64,000 nt of DNA, taken from a bacterium. Its GTDB lineage: Bacteria; Campylobacterota; Campylobacteria; Campylobacterales; Sulfurimonadaceae. The stretch is taken from the NCBI GenBank assembly GCA_018822665.1, contig JAHJJX010000036.1, forward strand, positions 1 through 64,000, read 5' to 3'. Positions 9,365 to 18,668 of this stretch are shown here, one piece after another; position 1 is the first letter of the stretch, and every line of letters starts with the position of its first letter. A program made the translations under genes and the position numbers. The notes under the pieces are model-generated. The model had not been told where the DNA came from. It saw only the letters and a program-made list of their open reading frames with translations, and made no database searches.

Positions 9365-10444
9365 AAACCAAAATAAAGATACCGATACCGCCATAAAGCT
9401 AATGATTTTTATGGCTGAAAAATAGTACTTTGCATTTCTGCTAAAATAAAAAATCGGTATCACAAGCAGTATTACAAGAATTTGACCAACTTCCACACCT
9501 GCATTGAAACCAAATAAAGCGACTAAGAAAGAGCTTGTGTTGTTGATATGTGCTATTTCTAAAACATTTGCAAAGCCAAATCCATGTAAAAGACCAAAAA
9601 ATAAGACTATTTTATAATCTATATGTCTATATTTGCCAAATAAGTTAAGTAATCCAACAACTAAAATGCTCAGAGCAATTGAGCTCTCAATAACTGTTAT
9701 ATTTGGCATCCATAATCCCATTCCTGAAATAAAGAGGGTGAGAGAGTGTGCTATAGAAAATGCAGTGATAATTTTTAGAAGAGAATAGAAAATTCTTTTG
9801 AATTCATGATGATTATTGGAATGATTGAATAATACCGTACTTGGCAGAAGTAGCATGAGTATAAATAGGAGATGGTCCCACCCGTCCAAGATATGAGACA
9901 TGCCTTCTTGAAGAAAGAGAAAGAATCTTTGCATCTGCGATATGTTAAGAGATGAAAATGGATACATTCGAGTAGTGTTGTCAAGTATAAAATCACCTTG
10001 ATTCTCATTTGAATGTATAAGTAATTTATGAATGGATTCCAATTCAAAAAACATGTCATATTCTAAAATTAATCCATCTAATTTCACTGCATCAAATGCT
10101 TTAAAAACCTGCATATAGGTTTGGTCTTGATATCTATGAAAGATAATTTTTGCATCTGAAAGAGAAAGCTTTTGGGTGTTGTAAGAGAGTTTGAAGTGTT
10201 TTTGTACATAAGAAAAAAGATATTCCTGATTCGCTGAGAGCTCGTTAAAAGAGATTATTCCATTTTTATTCTCATCGAGTAAATGATAATTTTCTAGGAG
10301 TCTGGTCTCAACTTCTAAAATTATTTTTAATGTCTGTGCAGTAGAGTTGTAATCAACGCTTAAATAATTTTCTCTGAGTTGATGGGCTTGAATATTTATG
10401 GATAATATGAATAAAATTAGAGATATTTTTTGTAAAAAAGCCAT
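9341..10444 (-). CDS. HupE/UreJ-2 family membrane protein with an EF-hand-like motif
   Basis: About 367 residues from the ATG at 10444, preceded by AAGGAG; an upstream ATG at 10501 is less likely. A signal-like helix ends at AHQLREN. A periplasmic domain follows with an EF-hand-like loop, DENKNGIISFNE. The C-terminal half has six or so helices with the HupE/UreJ signatures DGWDHLLF and LLHGFGFA. Family members are thought to move nickel or cobalt for hydrogenase or urease, but many, as here, stand alone without those genes. It is divergent from the two-component system and convergent with the polysaccharide cluster. Confidence 0.75.
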   Translation of the reverse strand: MAFLQKISLILFILSINIQAHQLRENYLSVDYNSTAQTLKIILEVETRLLENYHLLDENKNGIISFNELSANQEYLFSYVQKHFKLSYNTQKLSLSDAKIIFHRYQDQTYMQVFKAFDAVKLDGLILEYDMFFELESIHKLLIHSNENQGDFILDNTTRMYPFSSLNISQMQRFFLFLQEGMSHILDGWDHLLFILMLLLPSTVLFNHSNNHHEFKRIFYSLLKIITAFSIAHSLTLFISGMGLWMPNITVIESSIALSILVVGLLNLFGKYRHIDYKIVLFFGLLHGFGFANVLEIAHINNTSSFLVALFGFNAGVEVGQILVILLVIPIFYFSRNAKYYFSAIKIISFMAVSVSLFWFLQRVDVI

Positions 10445-10519
10445 TTTGCTCCTTCTCATTTTTGTGTTAACATCGGCAAAAGAATTATGCCATAAAAGCA
10501 AAATCTTACTACATTAGGG

Positions 10520-10525
10520 TACAAT
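10520..10525 (+). promoter_or_regulatory. Candidate -10 box for the two-component operon
   Basis: TACAAT lies 26 bases before the response-regulator start, in the 107-base gap between divergent genes. The -35 region is not clear, as is usual in Campylobacterota. Confidence 0.4.
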
Positions 10526-10551
10526 AATAAAAACAAATTTTAGGAATTTTT

Positions 10552-11226
10552 ATGGGCGCAAAGATAGTTATAGTAGAAGATGAAGAAGATTTATTAGAAC
10601 TTATCGAATATAACCTCTCTAAAGACGGCTTTGATACCATCGGGTTTTTAAATACAAAAACAGTAGCGCAGATACTTGAAGAAGAAGAGATAGATTTACT
10701 GATAATGGACAGAAATCTTCCCGGAATTGAGGGAAGTGAATTTGTTGAGAGTCTTCGTAAAGACGGGATTTTAACTCCTGTTATTTTCCTTAGTGCCAAA
10801 AACAGCGATTTAGATATAGAAGAGGGCTTTATGAGAGGTGCTGATGACTACATAACAAAACCTTTTAATATGAAAGAGCTCACATTAAGAGTCAAAGCGC
10901 TTCTGCGAAGAACTGCAAAAAAATACAATGAAGGGCAGGTCGCCCACAGAGATTTACTCTTGGACAAAAGCACGAGAACGCTCAGCGTGGATGGTCAAAA
11001 TATTGAGATTACCAAGTTGGAATTTGATTTGCTTTATGAATTTATAATTAATAAAAATAGCGTTTTGGAGAGAGATTATTTGCTTGAGAATGTTTGGGGA
11101 GATGGTGAATTGTACCAGTATAGGACTGTGAATGTCGCTATAAATCGTTTAAAAGAGAAAATAGATCCGGATAAAACCAAAGATTATATACAAACAGTTC
11201 GTGGAGTTGGATATAAATTGTGTTAA
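10552..11226 (+). CDS. OmpR/PhoB-family response regulator
   Basis: 224 residues. The receiver domain (1-115) has the acidic pair E9/D10, phospho-acceptor D53 (LLIMDRNLPG), S81 and K103 (ITKPF). The winged-helix DNA-binding domain (about 130-224) ends in the standard TVRGVGYKL. The stop overlaps the GTG start of the histidine kinase, so the two form an operon. The stimulus is unknown; regulators of this type in related species control stress, metal or phosphate genes, and nothing here decides which. Confidence 0.9.
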   Translation: MGAKIVIVEDEEDLLELIEYNLSKDGFDTIGFLNTKTVAQILEEEEIDLLIMDRNLPGIEGSEFVESLRKDGILTPVIFLSAKNSDLDIEEGFMRGADDYITKPFNMKELTLRVKALLRRTAKKYNEGQVAHRDLLLDKSTRTLSVDGQNIEITKLEFDLLYEFIINKNSVLERDYLLENVWGDGELYQYRTVNVAINRLKEKIDPDKTKDYIQTVRGVGYKLC

Positions 11227-12614
11227 AAATCTATCAAATTTTTATAATTAAATTCTCGCTTTTGTTGGTCGGAACCTTAATAATCTCTTCATTTATTAGT
11301 TATATTACAATCAAATCCACTATGATAGACAACAATAGAAATCATTTGCAAAATACTATTTTAATTATGGAATTAAATTTTTTAGATATTGTTGATTTAG
11401 ACAAATATGTTCTTGATGTGGCCGGAAATTCCGGCTTGAGGGTCACTATTATCGATAAAGACGGGATCGTAATTGCTGAGTCGGAAACAGATAAAAATAC
11501 TATGGATAATCACGGTTCAAGATATGAGATTATGCAGGCAAACAAAGATGCGTTTTCTTATATTACAAGGTATTCAAAAACACTTCAGGTAGATTTTTTA
11601 TATGTAGCAAAAAAGAGTGTGTACAGAGGTGAAAAGATTTACATAAGGCTGTCTATGAGTTTAGGGCAAATTATGCATGATTTTTACGATTTATGGTACA
11701 AGCTGGTTCTTGCCTCTGTTTTTATTGTTTTGATTGCATTTTATATATCAAAAAAAATGAGTGAAAAAATAGTATATGATATTGAGCAAATAACAAAATT
11801 TTTAGATGAAATATCGAATAAAAACTATAATGCAGTTGTTAAAACAAAGTATTTTTATGAGTTTTTGCAGATATCTTTGCTGCTTAAAAATCTTGTAAAA
11901 AAGTTAAGCAACCGCGATAAACAAAAACGAAAATATACGGCAAAACTGAGATTGATGAACAAACAAAGAAATGACATACTTTCTGCAATCTCACATGAGT
12001 TTAAAAATCCGGTAGCTTCTATTATGGGCTATGCTCAAACTTTACAAGAAGACCCTGAAATAGCACGAAACGTACGGGAAAAATTTTTAGGAAAGATTCG
12101 CTCAAACGGTGAAAAAATATCTCAAATGCTTGATAGATTGGCACTTTCGGTAAAGCTGGAAAACAATGACTTAGAGATAGTCCCATCTGAATTTGACTTA
12201 AGGGCGTTGAGCGAAGAGGTGATTGCAAACCTCTCTTCGAAATACAGAAACAGAGAGATTCATTTCAGCGGAGAGACCGTTTTCGTAAATGCGGATAAAG
12301 ATATGATGGAAATAGTCATCAATAATCTTATAGATAATGCACTGAAATATTCGGAAAACAGCGTGCAAGTCAGCATCAAAGAGAATGTTTTTAGTGTAAA
12401 AGATAGCGGCATAGGCATCAAAGAAGACCATATACATAAGGTTGTCTCTAAATTTTACAGAGTCCAAAAAAATACTTGGGATAACTCTATGGGAATAGGT
12501 CTGGCTATGGTCAGCTATATACTCAAAGCGCATCAGTCGGCCTTGGATATCGCCTCTGTCTATGGAAAAGGCTCAACATTTAGTTTTAACATAAAAAATA
12601 TAGTAAAAAAATAG
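11220..12614 (+). CDS. Membrane sensor histidine kinase
   Basis: 464 residues from a GTG at 11220. Two helices (about 8-30 and 159-177) enclose a periplasmic sensor loop of about 130 residues (ITIIDKDGIVIAES, a Cache/PAS-like pattern). A HAMP-like segment follows, then the H box AISHEFKNP (H259), N box NLIDNALKYS, G1 DSGIGI, F box KFYRV and G2 MGIGLAMV. All catalytic boxes are present. It overlaps the response regulator gene by 7 bases and is almost certainly its partner. Confidence 0.9.
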   Translation: MLKIYQIFIIKFSLLLVGTLIISSFISYITIKSTMIDNNRNHLQNTILIMELNFLDIVDLDKYVLDVAGNSGLRVTIIDKDGIVIAESETDKNTMDNHGSRYEIMQANKDAFSYITRYSKTLQVDFLYVAKKSVYRGEKIYIRLSMSLGQIMHDFYDLWYKLVLASVFIVLIAFYISKKMSEKIVYDIEQITKFLDEISNKNYNAVVKTKYFYEFLQISLLLKNLVKKLSNRDKQKRKYTAKLRLMNKQRNDILSAISHEFKNPVASIMGYAQTLQEDPEIARNVREKFLGKIRSNGEKISQMLDRLALSVKLENNDLEIVPSEFDLRALSEEVIANLSSKYRNREIHFSGETVFVNADKDMMEIVINNLIDNALKYSENSVQVSIKENVFSVKDSGIGIKEDHIHKVVSKFYRVQKNTWDNSMGIGLAMVSYILKAHQSALDIASVYGKGSTFSFNIKNIVKK

Positions 12615-12680
12615 CACTTTGCAATATTTTTAAATCTCTTGTTTTTCTTGGGGTATATTTTTACTTTACAAGGAGTAACT

Positions 12681-12902
12681 ATGAGAGATTTTCACTCTAT
12701 TATAGAGAAGTTGAAACTATATTTATCGACAAGAAAAAATATAAAAATATTGGACAAAGACGTTGCGCATGCACTTCAAATTTCACAAGCAAACTTTGCT
12801 ACCATAAAGAGAAGAAATTCAATTCCGTATGAAAGCATTTTACATTTTTGCAAAAGAGAGGAACTTTGCTGCAGTGAAATATTTTTTGATAAAAGCAGTT
12901 AA
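12681..12902 (+). CDS. Small helix-turn-helix protein, CI-repressor-like
   Basis: 73 residues from the ATG at 12681, which has AAGGAG seven bases upstream; an in-frame ATG at 12639 would add 14 residues with no ribosome site. The helix-turn-helix reads KDVAHALQISQANFATIKRRNSIPY, like the N-terminal domain of phage CI-type repressors, followed by a short tail with two adjacent Cys. There is no oligomerisation or peptidase domain. It is a probable DNA-binding regulator of unknown target. Its stop overlaps the convergent dnaX stop by four bases. Confidence 0.65.
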   Translation: MRDFHSIIEKLKLYLSTRKNIKILDKDVAHALQISQANFATIKRRNSIPYESILHFCKREELCCSEIFFDKSS

Positions 12903-14584
12903 ATTTTAGACTGTATCGTTATTTTTGTCGCTTCAAATAATTCTATCGCTTTTTTAACCATCGGCTCTTCTTTGATGTTGACTCCATCAATCTCTTTTGT
13001 TGATTCATCGCTTTGAGAGCAGTTTGTCACACAGCTTGCACTTCCTCCAATCTCCGCATCTTCTATCATTGAAGTGCTTTGGGCATGCGCCATGAACGGT
13101 TGTTCATTTTTTTTTTCTTCAAGCTCTTGAGTGCAAGCAATCCCTTTAATCTGGGTTTCAAAGCCAAAAAGTTCTCTAACTAATTGTTTGATAGCAGGAT
13201 AACCATGTTTTAAAACTTGTTTGCACTCTTCGTCCGCACAACTCTCCCAGGTTAAAATGCCGTTTTCATACGAAATAAAATGAACACAGCGGATAAAACA
13301 CTCACCGAGTTCATAATTTCTATCTTTGATATTTGCAATGAGTTTGTGAAACATCTTGGCATGTGGAACTTCTTCGGCATGTGGAACTTCTTTGGCATGT
13401 GGAACTTCTTTGGCATGTGGAACTTCTGCTTCAGTCTTGGCGGGGGCGATGGTTTCGTTAATTGTCTTTGTTTGTGGCGGAGTTTGTATATTTACACGTG
13501 AGAGCTCAGGTCTTTGAATCTCTTTTTGCAAAGATTCTATCATTTGGTCAATCTCTTTGATGCGAAGAGCTTCAACCATTTTAAAAAATATCAATGAAAG
13601 GACAAAAGCACCATCCGCATTGATACTAAAAAGATATTTTGAATCACTAAGAATTCTAAAAAATCTATCTAAAACCAAGGTTGAAAACAGAGCGTCTTGA
13701 TTGTACATACGCTCTTTGAGGTAAGCAATAAGCTCGTCTACAACCATTTCCGCTTCATAATCTTCTAAAGTTTTGGTGTATTGAACAAGAAGGGCATAAT
13801 CTTTTGAAAACACTGCTTTAAAAAGTTCTGTAATAAAGTTAGGGTCAACAAGCCCTAGCATATCTGTAACCGTTTGTACATCCACGTGGTTTTTGGAGTA
13901 AATTATCGCCTGGTCAAGCAAGGTGAGCGTGTCTCTTAAGCTTCCGCTTCCGCTTCTTGCAAGTATCTCCAGCGCATCCGTCTCATACTCTATTTGCTCA
14001 AGATGAAGGATGTGTGCGAGATGCTCAACAATTTTATTCGAAGCGATACTCTTAAATCTGAAATGCTGGGTACGACTTAAAATAGTTGCCGGAAGTTTGA
14101 GCGGGTCTGTTGTCGCCAATATAAATTTAACATATTTTGGCGGTTCTTCAAGCGTTTTAAGCAAAGCATTAAAAGCCTCTTTCGTGAGCATGTGGACTTC
14201 ATCAATGATGAAGATTTTAAATCTTGCAGAAGAGGGTTTGTATTTTGTCTGTTCTATCAAATCTCTAATATCATCTATTTTTCTTGATGATGCGGCATCC
14301 ATCTCTACTATGTCCATGTGACGGTTTTCAAGTGCCAAAGTACAGTTTTGACAAACTCCGCAGGGCTTATGCGTCATACCTTTTTCACAAATGAGAGCTT
14401 TGGCAAATATGCGTGCCGTAGATGTTTTTCCGCTTCCTCGAAGACCTGAGAAAAGATACGCATGAGAGAGTCTGTTGGAATCAAGTGCAAGTGAAAGTGT
14501 TTGTGTTATTGTGTCTTGTCCTATCAGCTCATCAAAGCTGGAGGGTCTGTATTTTCTTGCTAAAACTTGGGAACTTTCTTTCAC
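12899..14584 (-). CDS. dnaX: DNA polymerase III subunit gamma/tau
   Basis: 561 residues. The AAA+ clamp-loader core shows Walker A GLRGSGKT (47-54), the four-Cys zinc site C66/C75/C78/C81, Walker B IIDEVHML (DEVH at 128-131) and sensor-type LATTDP and SRTQHF. After about residue 360 comes a poorly conserved linker and a tau-like tail. The linker carries four tandem hexapeptides EVPHA(K/E), codons 386-409, encoded by four 18-bp units of the dispersed word. Expansion of a repeat in a flexible linker should be tolerated. A further near-copy (GCATGTGGA preceded by A) is at about 14190 in the AAA+ core. No internal frameshift site like that of E. coli dnaX was noticed. Confidence 0.95.
   Translation of the reverse strand: MKESSQVLARKYRPSSFDELIGQDTITQTLSLALDSNRLSHAYLFSGLRGSGKTSTARIFAKALICEKGMTHKPCGVCQNCTLALENRHMDIVEMDAASSRKIDDIRDLIEQTKYKPSSARFKIFIIDEVHMLTKEAFNALLKTLEEPPKYVKFILATTDPLKLPATILSRTQHFRFKSIASNKIVEHLAHILHLEQIEYETDALEILARSGSGSLRDTLTLLDQAIIYSKNHVDVQTVTDMLGLVDPNFITELFKAVFSKDYALLVQYTKTLEDYEAEMVVDELIAYLKERMYNQDALFSTLVLDRFFRILSDSKYLFSINADGAFVLSLIFFKMVEALRIKEIDQMIESLQKEIQRPELSRVNIQTPPQTKTINETIAPAKTEAEVPHAKEVPHAKEVPHAEEVPHAKMFHKLIANIKDRNYELGECFIRCVHFISYENGILTWESCADEECKQVLKHGYPAIKQLVRELFGFETQIKGIACTQELEEKKNEQPFMAHAQSTSMIEDAEIGGSASCVTNCSQSDESTKEIDGVNIKEEPMVKKAIELFEATKITIQSKI
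13358..13429 (+). repeat. Four 18-bp tandem units, each containing GGCATGTGGAA
   Basis: Units start at 13358, 13376, 13394 and 13412 and are nearly identical (the word followed by CTTCTTC, CTTCTTT, CTTCTTT, CTTCTGC). They lie in the dnaX linker and encode EVPHAK repeats on the minus strand. This is local amplification of the dispersed word, not a CRISPR: there are no spacers. Confidence 0.95.
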
Positions 14585-14628
14585 ATGCTACTCCATTTTT
14601 AAGTGGAGTGATTTTATCATATCAAGAG

Positions 14629-14991
14629 TTAAAGGATTATCAAAGATTCAAGAAGAGAACTCATAGCAGTGTTATTTTCAGAATTTTTAGCAACTTTTTT
14701 TTGGAGGGATAAAATAGAATTTATCTCGCTTGCGGATCTGTTTTTTACCGTATTTTGGACAATCAGCAAAGAGGCGCTTACAGTTAAAAGAGGAAAGTTT
14801 TTGGTATTATTGTCCCTGTCTTTTGCCGTGATATAGCCTTTTTGCTGATCTTCTGGTGAATAAAAAGCTCTTACGTCCTGCGTGAATTTTTTTATAATAG
14901 AGGACATTTTTTCTATATATATTTTTTCATTTTGATTTTCATTCTCGTATTTTATCGCTGTAAAAAAGTCATCCCCCCCCAATGTGCGCAT
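14629..14991 (-). pseudogene. C-terminal GGDEF part of the EAL-CBS-GGDEF protein, out of frame
   Basis: This frame opens at the G run and gives GGDDFFTAIKYENENQNEKIYIEK and onward, which is the second half of a GGDEF domain and its C-terminus. It has no ribosome site of its own, and the ATG at 14991 falls inside the GGDEF domain. With one G fewer in the run at 14973-14980 it joins the upstream frame as AHIGGDDFF. Read as a detached fragment it is not functional. Confidence 0.8.
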
Positions 14992-16408
14992 TAAAATAAG
15001 GGTATACCAAATATTTTTTCATCAAAGCGGCAAAAAGTAATATGACTCGGTCTCCGCTTCTAAAGCCGTAAACATCATTAAAAGCTTTGAAGTTGTCCAA
15101 ATCAAAATAGCATAGCAGATAGGAATGAGTGCTATGAGTAACTTCGTCAATGTATTTTTCTATCATTGTGTTTCCGGGAAGTTTTGTAAGGGGGTTTTGT
15201 TCCAGTGCTAACTTGATATTTTGCTCATTCATGATAGAGATAATGGCGCGTGCAGATAAAAAGCCGTAATATCGTGAATCTTTTGTGATGATGAGTCCAA
15301 CCGACACCGGATTATTCGAGAAAAGTTCGATAAGGGTAGAAAGGGTACTGCCTATATCGGCTACCCCGCAGTTCCTAATGAGAGATTTGAGTTTGGATTT
15401 ACTTGCGCTTTCATTTAAAAGAAGCGCTCTTCCGTAAGGAGAATACAAATACGATTTAATCTCACTTTCAAGAAGTATCCCTACAGGCTCATTCATCGAA
15501 TTAATTACGGGCAAGGCGGTTGTTTTTTCATTTTTTTGAAAATATTCTATGACGGAATTCATTTTAGATTTAAAATGTATAGGCTCTTCTTTGTCCAAAT
15601 AGGCTTCTATCTGATATTCACTTTTTTCCATCCGTTTGTCGTTTTGAATTATATATTGTATATGCTCATATTCTTTTGTAATGTCAGCCGTATTGAGTGT
15701 AGGTTTTTTGATGAGATAACCCTGTGCTAAATTACAACCTATATCTTTACATGTTAATAGTTCCGCTTTAGTTTCAATCCCCTCGGCAACAACATTAATC
15801 CCTAGCTGCACGGCGATACTTACAATGTTTTTTACAATGAGTCTTTTTTTGAAATCTTTTTCAATATCCGTTAAAAAAAATCTATCTACTTTGATAATAT
15901 TGGGTGTTGTTTCATAAAGGAGTTTAAAGCCGGAATAACCGACTCCAAAGTCATCGATAGCAATACAAAAATTTTCATCTTGATAATGGCGGATTATTTT
16001 TTCCATGTTACATTCGCCTGATAACTCGTGTCTTTCGGATATCTCAAAGCAAATATTGTCTTTTTTAATATTGCAGTTTTTGAGTATTTGAGTGGTATTT
16101 CCATGTGAAAAATCGGGCATCTCAAAAAGGCGGTTATCCAAATTGTAAAATAATTTTATTTTTTTGTAATGCCCGATGGAGGTAAATTTACGAATTGTTT
16201 TTTCTCTCAGAGCCAAATCAAAAGTATAGAGAATATTATCCTCGTATACTTTGTCAAAGAGATCAAAAATTGATTCAAATCCTACCTCTTGAAAGTTTCT
16301 AAGAAGTGCTTCTACTGCAAAAAGTTTACCGGTATGTATATTGATGATAGGTTGAAAAGCAATATCTAATATTTTTAAATTTTCAATCCATTGTTGCGGT
16401 AATTGCAT
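14969..16408 (-). CDS. EAL-CBS-GGDEF c-di-GMP protein, truncated at a G8 run
   Basis: The N-terminal EAL domain is well kept: VEALLR (EAL 33-35), N90, E122 (FEISER), DDFG (152-155), K173 (IIKVDRFF) and E209 (VAEGIET), so phosphodiesterase activity is plausible. Residues about 265-370 look like a pair of CBS domains. A GGDEF domain begins near residue 405 (NPLTKLPGNTMIEKY) and is cut off at AHIGGG-stop, right in its signature motif, by a run of eight G. Seven G would restore AHIGGDDFF and a protein of about 592 residues. The present allele would make a phosphodiesterase without cyclase domain. The signature is GGDDF, a slight variant of GGDEF. Ribosome site is weak. Confidence 0.8.
   Translation of the reverse strand: MQLPQQWIENLKILDIAFQPIINIHTGKLFAVEALLRNFQEVGFESIFDLFDKVYEDNILYTFDLALREKTIRKFTSIGHYKKIKLFYNLDNRLFEMPDFSHGNTTQILKNCNIKKDNICFEISERHELSGECNMEKIIRHYQDENFCIAIDDFGVGYSGFKLLYETTPNIIKVDRFFLTDIEKDFKKRLIVKNIVSIAVQLGINVVAEGIETKAELLTCKDIGCNLAQGYLIKKPTLNTADITKEYEHIQYIIQNDKRMEKSEYQIEAYLDKEEPIHFKSKMNSVIEYFQKNEKTTALPVINSMNEPVGILLESEIKSYLYSPYGRALLLNESASKSKLKSLIRNCGVADIGSTLSTLIELFSNNPVSVGLIITKDSRYYGFLSARAIISIMNEQNIKLALEQNPLTKLPGNTMIEKYIDEVTHSTHSYLLCYFDLDNFKAFNDVYGFRSGDRVILLFAALMKKYLVYPYFNAHIGGG
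14973..14980 (-). repeat. G8 homopolymer (C8 on plus strand) at the GGDEF frameshift
   Basis: Eight G on the coding strand encode the two Gly of the GGDEF motif plus two surplus bases' worth of frame. G8 stops translation at once (GGA TGA); G7 restores the frame. Poly-G runs of this size are the usual phase-variation switches of Campylobacter and Helicobacter, but a single-base sequencing error would look the same. Confidence 0.7.
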
Positions 16409-16478
16409 TTTTATACCATTCCCTAAATTGGCTTTTAGAACGAAATATTATAGTGTCAATGTTGCATTTAGGTTACAT

Positions 16479-17225
16479 TTATACTAAGTTAAGCCATTTT
16501 TTAGCGACATTTCTAAGCGCTTCAGGATTTTCTGAGGCAAAGAACTTGAGCTCTGGATTTTTGTATCGTTTTGGGAAACTGAACTCTCTTTCCAAGTATT
16601 CAACGATTGCGTCTCCTGAGTGGATTAAAAGTGTATCTTTTCCAAAATATTTTTGTATCTCTTGTGAGATAAGAGGAAAGTGCGTACATCCGAGGATGAT
16701 GGCATGTGGAACTTCTATCTCTTTAAAATAATGCCTAAAGGCCGCCTGAAGAATTTCTCCATTGTAAATTTCTTCTTCAACAATAGGGACAAAAAGTCCG
16801 GTAGCTTTCGTTTGAAGATTTTTATAACCCAGGGCATGAAGACCTATTTCATAAGCTTTGGAATTGATAGTTGCTTTTGTTCCAAGGATAAGAATATTGG
16901 AATTTTTTTCGCTAAGTGCATTGACAGTGGCTAAAACACCTGAATCAACCACTCCGATAATCGGGCATGTGGAATTTTCTCTCATCTCTTCAAGCGCATA
17001 CGCACTTACGGTGTTACATGCGACTATGATGAGGTCAAGTTCAAAATTTTTGAAAAATTCCACTGCTTCGATTGCATAACGAACGATAGTATTTTTATCT
17101 TTTATGCCGTAAGGAACACGCGCGGTGTCTCCAAAGTAGACGATTTCTTCAAAAAGATTATGGCTCAGCAGAGATTTAACAACAGTTAAACCGCCGATAC
17201 CGCTGTCAAATACACCTAGTTTCAT
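16479..17225 (-). CDS. murI: Glutamate racemase
   Basis: 248 residues, the usual length. It makes D-glutamate for peptidoglycan. Signatures: GVFDSGIGGLTV (D6, S7), PYG, catalytic VACNTVSA (C70) and ILGCTHFPLI (C180, H182). Two copies of the dispersed word fall inside it: one giving EVPHA just before the second catalytic motif, the other read as STC at residues 85-87. The stop of rho lies one base upstream of its start, so rho and murI are probably co-transcribed. Confidence 0.95.
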   Translation of the reverse strand: MKLGVFDSGIGGLTVVKSLLSHNLFEEIVYFGDTARVPYGIKDKNTIVRYAIEAVEFFKNFELDLIIVACNTVSAYALEEMRENSTCPIIGVVDSGVLATVNALSEKNSNILILGTKATINSKAYEIGLHALGYKNLQTKATGLFVPIVEEEIYNGEILQAAFRHYFKEIEVPHAIILGCTHFPLISQEIQKYFGKDTLLIHSGDAIVEYLEREFSFPKRYKNPELKFFASENPEALRNVAKKWLNLV

Positions 17226-17226
17226 G

Positions 17227-18564
17227 CTACTGATTCGTATTCATACTTTCTAAAAACTCTTCGTTAGTAGGTTTTTTCTGCATAGTCGTATAAATGAATT
17301 TAAGTGCTTCTATTTCATTATCTTGTTTTTGCATCATTTGGCGAAGAATAAATACTTTTTGAAGTATTTCAGGACCGATAAGAAGTTCCTCTTTTCTTGT
17401 TCCTGATTTAAGAACATCAATAGCAGGAAAGATTCTTCTATCTGCGATTTTTCTATCCAGAACAACTTCCGAGTTGCCGGTACCTTTGAACTCTTCAAAG
17501 ATAACCTCGTCCATTCTGCTTCCTGTGTCTACAAGTGCCGTGGCGATAATCGTTAAGCTTCCGCCATTTTCTATATTTCTAGCCGCTCCGAAAAATCTTT
17601 TTGGTTTGTGAAGCGCATTTGCATCTACACCCCCAGAGAGCACTTTTCCGCTTGAAGGTGTTATGGTATTGTAAGCACGGGCTAAACGGGTGATGGAATC
17701 AAGAAGTATAACAACATCATGACCAAGCTCAACCCTTCTTTTTGCTCTTTCTATTACCATCTCGGCAACTTTAACATGGTTTTTTGCAGGCATATCAAAC
17801 GTGGAGCTGTACACCTCACCTTTGACACTTCTTTCCATGTCCGTTACCTCTTCAGGACGCTCATCCACAAGCAAAACCATCAAATCAATTTCTGGATGAT
17901 TGTGCGAAATACCATGTGCTATCTCTTTTAAAAGTTCCGTTTTACCACTTCTTGGAGGGGCAACGATAAGACCGCGCTGACCCTTGCCGATAGGAGAAAA
18001 AAGGTCCATCATGCGGCCTGTGAGTCTTTTTTCTTTATATTCAAGTTTGATTTGGTCGAGAGCGTAAAGTGGAGTAAGATTTTCAAAAAGAGGTCTTTTT
18101 TTACTTTCTTCTGGCGGAAGGTAGTTGATTGCTTCTATCTTGATGAGCGCGTAGTATCGCTCCTGATCTTTTGGCGGTCGCACCTGTCCCGTTACAACAT
18201 CCCCGTTTCTTAAGGCAAAGCGTTTGATTTGAGTGTTGGATACATACGCATCGTTGATACTCTCATTAAAACTTTGGTCTATGGAGCGAATAAAACCGTA
18301 ACCATCCGCCATTATTTCTAAAATACCGCTAAAGAGTATAAAACCGCCCTGCGCAACCTGCGTCTTTAAAATCTCAAAAATAACATCTTGTCTTTTAAGT
18401 TCGTTTGGATGTTCAATGTTCAGCTCTGTAGCGATTTGAACTAAGTCATAGATGCTTTTTGTTCTAAGTTCTTCTATCGTTGTGCCGTTTACGGGTGTAT
18501 GTGATCTTGTTTTAGCTTTAGAGAGCTTGCGTGGTTGTGGAGCTTGTGAAGTTTGTTCACTCAT
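17227..18564 (-). CDS. rho: Transcription termination factor Rho
   Basis: 445 residues. An N-terminal helical domain (to about 70), a cold-shock-like RNA-binding domain ([15 protein letters not shown]) and the hexameric ATPase core with Walker [10 protein letters not shown] (202-210), Walker [17 protein letters not shown] and the Q/R-loop region [25 protein letters not shown] are all present. The N-terminal extension ([19 protein letters not shown]) is basic and disordered. It is followed immediately by murI on the same strand. Confidence 0.97.
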   Translation of the reverse strand: MSEQTSQAPQPRKLSKAKTRSHTPVNGTTIEELRTKSIYDLVQIATELNIEHPNELKRQDVIFEILKTQVAQGGFILFSGILEIMADGYGFIRSIDQSFNESINDAYVSNTQIKRFALRNGDVVTGQVRPPKDQERYYALIKIEAINYLPPEESKKRPLFENLTPLYALDQIKLEYKEKRLTGRMMDLFSPIGKGQRGLIVAPPRSGKTELLKEIAHGISHNHPEIDLMVLLVDERPEEVTDMERSVKGEVYSSTFDMPAKNHVKVAEMVIERAKRRVELGHDVVILLDSITRLARAYNTITPSSGKVLSGGVDANALHKPKRFFGAARNIENGGSLTIIATALVDTGSRMDEVIFEEFKGTGNSEVVLDRKIADRRIFPAIDVLKSGTRKEELLIGPEILQKVFILRQMMQKQDNEIEALKFIYTTMQKKPTNEEFLESMNTNQ

Positions 18565-18668
18565 AAAGTATCTACCTTAAAGTATTGGGATTTTGCGTAG
18601 GAGAAAGTTTGGTTAGATTCTTGAAATCTTTTAAGTGGCGCAATTTTACACTATTAAACAAGCGAATG

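Noticed and set aside
13358-13429. Possible CRISPR or minisatellite array
   Set aside because: Units are contiguous with an 18-bp period, no spacers, and keep the dnaX reading frame. Described as tandem words instead.
13280-13501. Plus-strand open frame encoding repeated GMWNFF
   Set aside because: It is the antisense reading of the dnaX repeat; no ribosome site, and dnaX is well supported on the other strand.
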